DNA from: Syngnathus acus
Taxonomy: Eukaryota; Chordata; Actinopteri; Syngnathiformes; Syngnathidae
DNA: 64,000 nt
Reading direction: 5' to 3'
NCBI RefSeq assembly: GCF_901709675.1
Contig: NC_051095.1
Location: forward strand, 10,925,956 to 10,989,955
The notes under the pieces were generated by a model. It saw nothing but the letters and a program-made list of their open reading frames with translations. It was not told the DNA's origin and did not search any database. The position numbers were made by a program, and so were the translations under genes. Numbering within the stretch: the stretch's first letter is position 1; each line of letters opens with the position of its first letter. This document shows, one piece after another, positions 61,758 to 64,000 of the stretch.

Positions 61758-63474
61758 ATGTTAAGGTAAAACAAAAGAACTGATTGATTGGCTCCTTTTT
61801 TGTTCATTTGTTTTAAACTCCATCAAAACAAAATGCACAGGGCTGGGAGTAGTAAAAAAAAAAAGAAAAAAAGAAGAATCATTATTTTAATCAATGTAAA
61901 ACCCATTTTCATTTCTTTGATGCAATATGCAGTAGACACATCAGTCATCATTCATCACCATCAGGCCATTGAATCAATATCTGATGTCGGCGTTTCTAGA
62001 CTGAACCGATACTGTGCAATATCATTCAAATAATCTGTAGCAGGTATCCTGTTGTGCTAGCGGGATATTACAGCTAATATAAATTGTGTGTCAAAACGCA
62101 GGGTATTACAAATGTACCGTTAAATCCATTCCGTTGTAATTTGCGATTGAAACAAAGATTGAATAAAGATGCAGAGCCAGTAGCAGATATCACAGGATGA
62201 CAGCCACACCAGGCAGACTGCAGATGATGATGACGATACATCATCGGCACGATCACAACATGTCAATTCCTGAGATATTCTTGTTGCTACAAAGCCGTCA
62301 CCTCGCACGGCTTCGACGGGAGAAAGACAAAGAGCTGACGCAAAAGATGAATAAAATATCAAGCATAAAGCATGAATGGCTTTCGTTGTGTATACAGTAG
62401 CAGGGGTCAAATCACATCAGAGTGCATGGAAGAGGGCAGGCTTTTACACTTGGACTGCAGTGTAGTGGTGCAGCAAAACAAGGCGAGGACGTGAATGCAT
62501 TACGCCGCACAAAGCGGCACGGGGGAGCGCAGAGTGAGGAGGGAGCGTCTAAGAGAATGAACGAAAGCGGGCAAGAAAGCGAGGAGTCCATGCAAAGCGC
62601 CGACACATGACACCGCTCGCTGGCTGCGCTTTCAGTCATCCCCTTCATATATATTTAAACACGACTCATACAGTCAAATACACCAAGCAGCCACTTGCAT
62701 ATTGTCATGGCGTCCGATAAAGGCAGAATATACAGCAATGAGATTTTTGTAGGTGCGAAGGTTCTACCCCAACATTATGTTTTACAAAAACATTATCATT
62801 TCATATGAAGCAGTGCCTAGAGAGACAACGGCAGGGTCGCGGAGTCTCCACCACTGCAGTAAATGCTTGCAGTTGGTGAATGGGGCAATCGATCATTGCC
62901 AACAACCTCTCAAAACATCTATTTCTTGCCACCTCCTCCTTGACAATCATGCTTTGGTTTTTTTTTGGGGTTCAATGAAAAATGAGACAGTTTGGTATAT
63001 CGTAAATGGAACCTAAAAAAAATAGAGTCAAAGTTTTTGTTATGCAGAGTGCTGCTTTATGTGCAGCGCTTGGCGTGGGATAAAGAGTCACCAAATTTAT
63101 TTGAGAACCACTTCCATTGCCTCCCGATGTGTCACTCAGAGTGTCGGGGTTAAAATAGGGGTCACCAAGAAGTAGCTAACATGGAAGATAGTGATTTTCT
63201 GGGAATGTTGTAGAGACGTGAAGAACTGCCACAGTTGTGACTATCAAATAACTGTAATATCAAATATCTCCTAAATTTCTACTTTGCATAACAAAACAGT
63301 TTTCTTCTAAATGCAGTTTATTAACCTAAATATTGTTATTTATTTGTTATAGTTTAGTGATGATGGAAACAACTAAACAACAATTCGAGGGATTGATGGA
63401 CTCAGCAACGTTTTTTAAAATGATTCAGTTTGTGGTTCATCATTGTTTACAAAAAATTAAAAGATAGGTGTGAG
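61758..63474. other. Gene-free stretch, nothing firm seen
   Basis: AT-rich with A-runs. No coding exon or clear repeat was recognised. 62490-62640 is GC-richer and non-repetitive. Confidence 0.35.
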
Positions 63475-63600
63475 TGTGAATGGTTGTTTGTCTACGCGTG
63501 CTCTGCGATTGGTTGGCGACCGGTTCAGGGTGTTCCCCGCTTACTGGCTCCAACGACTTTGCGACCCTCGTGAGGTGGAGCGGTTCGCAAGATGAATAAA
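63475..63600 (-). mobile_element. Common teleost interspersed repeat fragment
   Basis: GTGAATGGTTGTTTGTCTAC, GCGATTGGTTGGCGACCGGT, TCAGGGTGTTCCCCGC and GCGACCCTCGTGAGGTGGAG. This is the reverse-complement orientation of the family at 43515-43690. Confidence 0.6.
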
Positions 63601-64000
63601 TTAAGGAATGTTTGCAAATGTCTTATTTTGATTAAACACAGAAGATAATCAGTCTGCTTTCACAAAGGACTGCAGAAATCAAAGAATAATTATTGTTAAG
63701 AGACTTAAATCAGAGGATTTGGGATCTTAGGTTGAATTAGCTGTAGTATTTTGCTAATCGATTAGTTTTTGATTATCAACACGTCAAGACACAGCTCTTG
63801 CCGTGTTGTGCAAGTGGTCATAATGTGGTGGCTCGTTGGATTTTGCGGGGGAAAGGGAAAAAAAGTGCCACTCCCATGTCAGCGAGGAAGCCGATGACGG
63901 AGAATTGCGTTTCATTTCAATGAAAAGTGAACAGGCTGCAGTGGCTTTGACACAGTCAGAGTGTGATCTTTACACATGGGTGTATCTTCAAGGCCCTTTA
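63601..64000. repeat. Diverged copy of the 54208-54470 repeat, then unassigned sequence
   Basis: CTGCTTTCACAAAGGACTGC, AGAATAATTATTGTTAAGAG and AATCAGAGGATTTGGGATC parallel the inner part of 54208-54470. TAATCGATTAGTTTTTGATT near 63760 fits the TCGATTAAT end of the same family. The last 200 bp hold nothing recognised. Confidence 0.45.

Overview
The window looks like teleost fish nuclear DNA. It has vertebrate genes with short GT-AG introns, L2-type and RTE-type LINEs, many short hAT-like elements, and long dinucleotide and tetranucleotide runs. Five protein-coding genes can be supported. There is no sign of bacterial, viral or organellar sequence and no CRISPR array.

Layout. (1) 1-8.3 kb holds two convergent paralogues of an unusual gene: a membrane part resembling the GPR1/FUN34/YaaH (SatP, succinate/acetate permease) family, fused to a C-terminal YrdC/Sua5 domain. 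The left copy (+) is cut by the window edge. The right copy (-) is complete but carries three apparent single-base deletions. (2) 9.1-12.3 kb is acod1/irg1 (+), the itaconate-producing cis-aconitate decarboxylase, divergent from the right fusion gene. (3) 12.8-14.9 kb is glod5 (-), tail-to-tail with acod1. (4) 15.0-23.7 kb is a gene-free repeat island. It has two L2-like LINE copies in opposite orientation around a palindromic composite element with seven 236-bp hairpin units, inverted arms and tRNA-like direct repeats, plus MITEs. (5) 25.8-30.1 kb is rlim (rnf12), an E3 ubiquitin ligase (-). (6) 33-39.6 kb is the main coding exon of nexmif (kiaa2022) (-). (7) 39.6-64 kb has no recognisable coding exon. 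It is probably the long 5' intron or upstream flank of nexmif, with scattered repeats, microsatellites and some non-repetitive blocks that might be regulatory.

How the genes relate. rlim and nexmif are also neighbours on human Xq13, so the right half is a conserved block. acod1 is on human 13q and glod5 on Xp, so the left half is a different block, and the repeat island lies at the join. The link most worth pursuing is functional: two genes with a predicted small-carboxylate permease fold sit beside the gene that makes a small dicarboxylate (itaconate). That connection is inference.

Limits. Exon boundaries were read by eye from reading frame, splice consensus and paralogue or family similarity. 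For acod1, glod5 and rlim the summed exon lengths are divisible by three. For the right fusion gene this needs three added bases. Repeat families are named from remembered motifs, without a database search.
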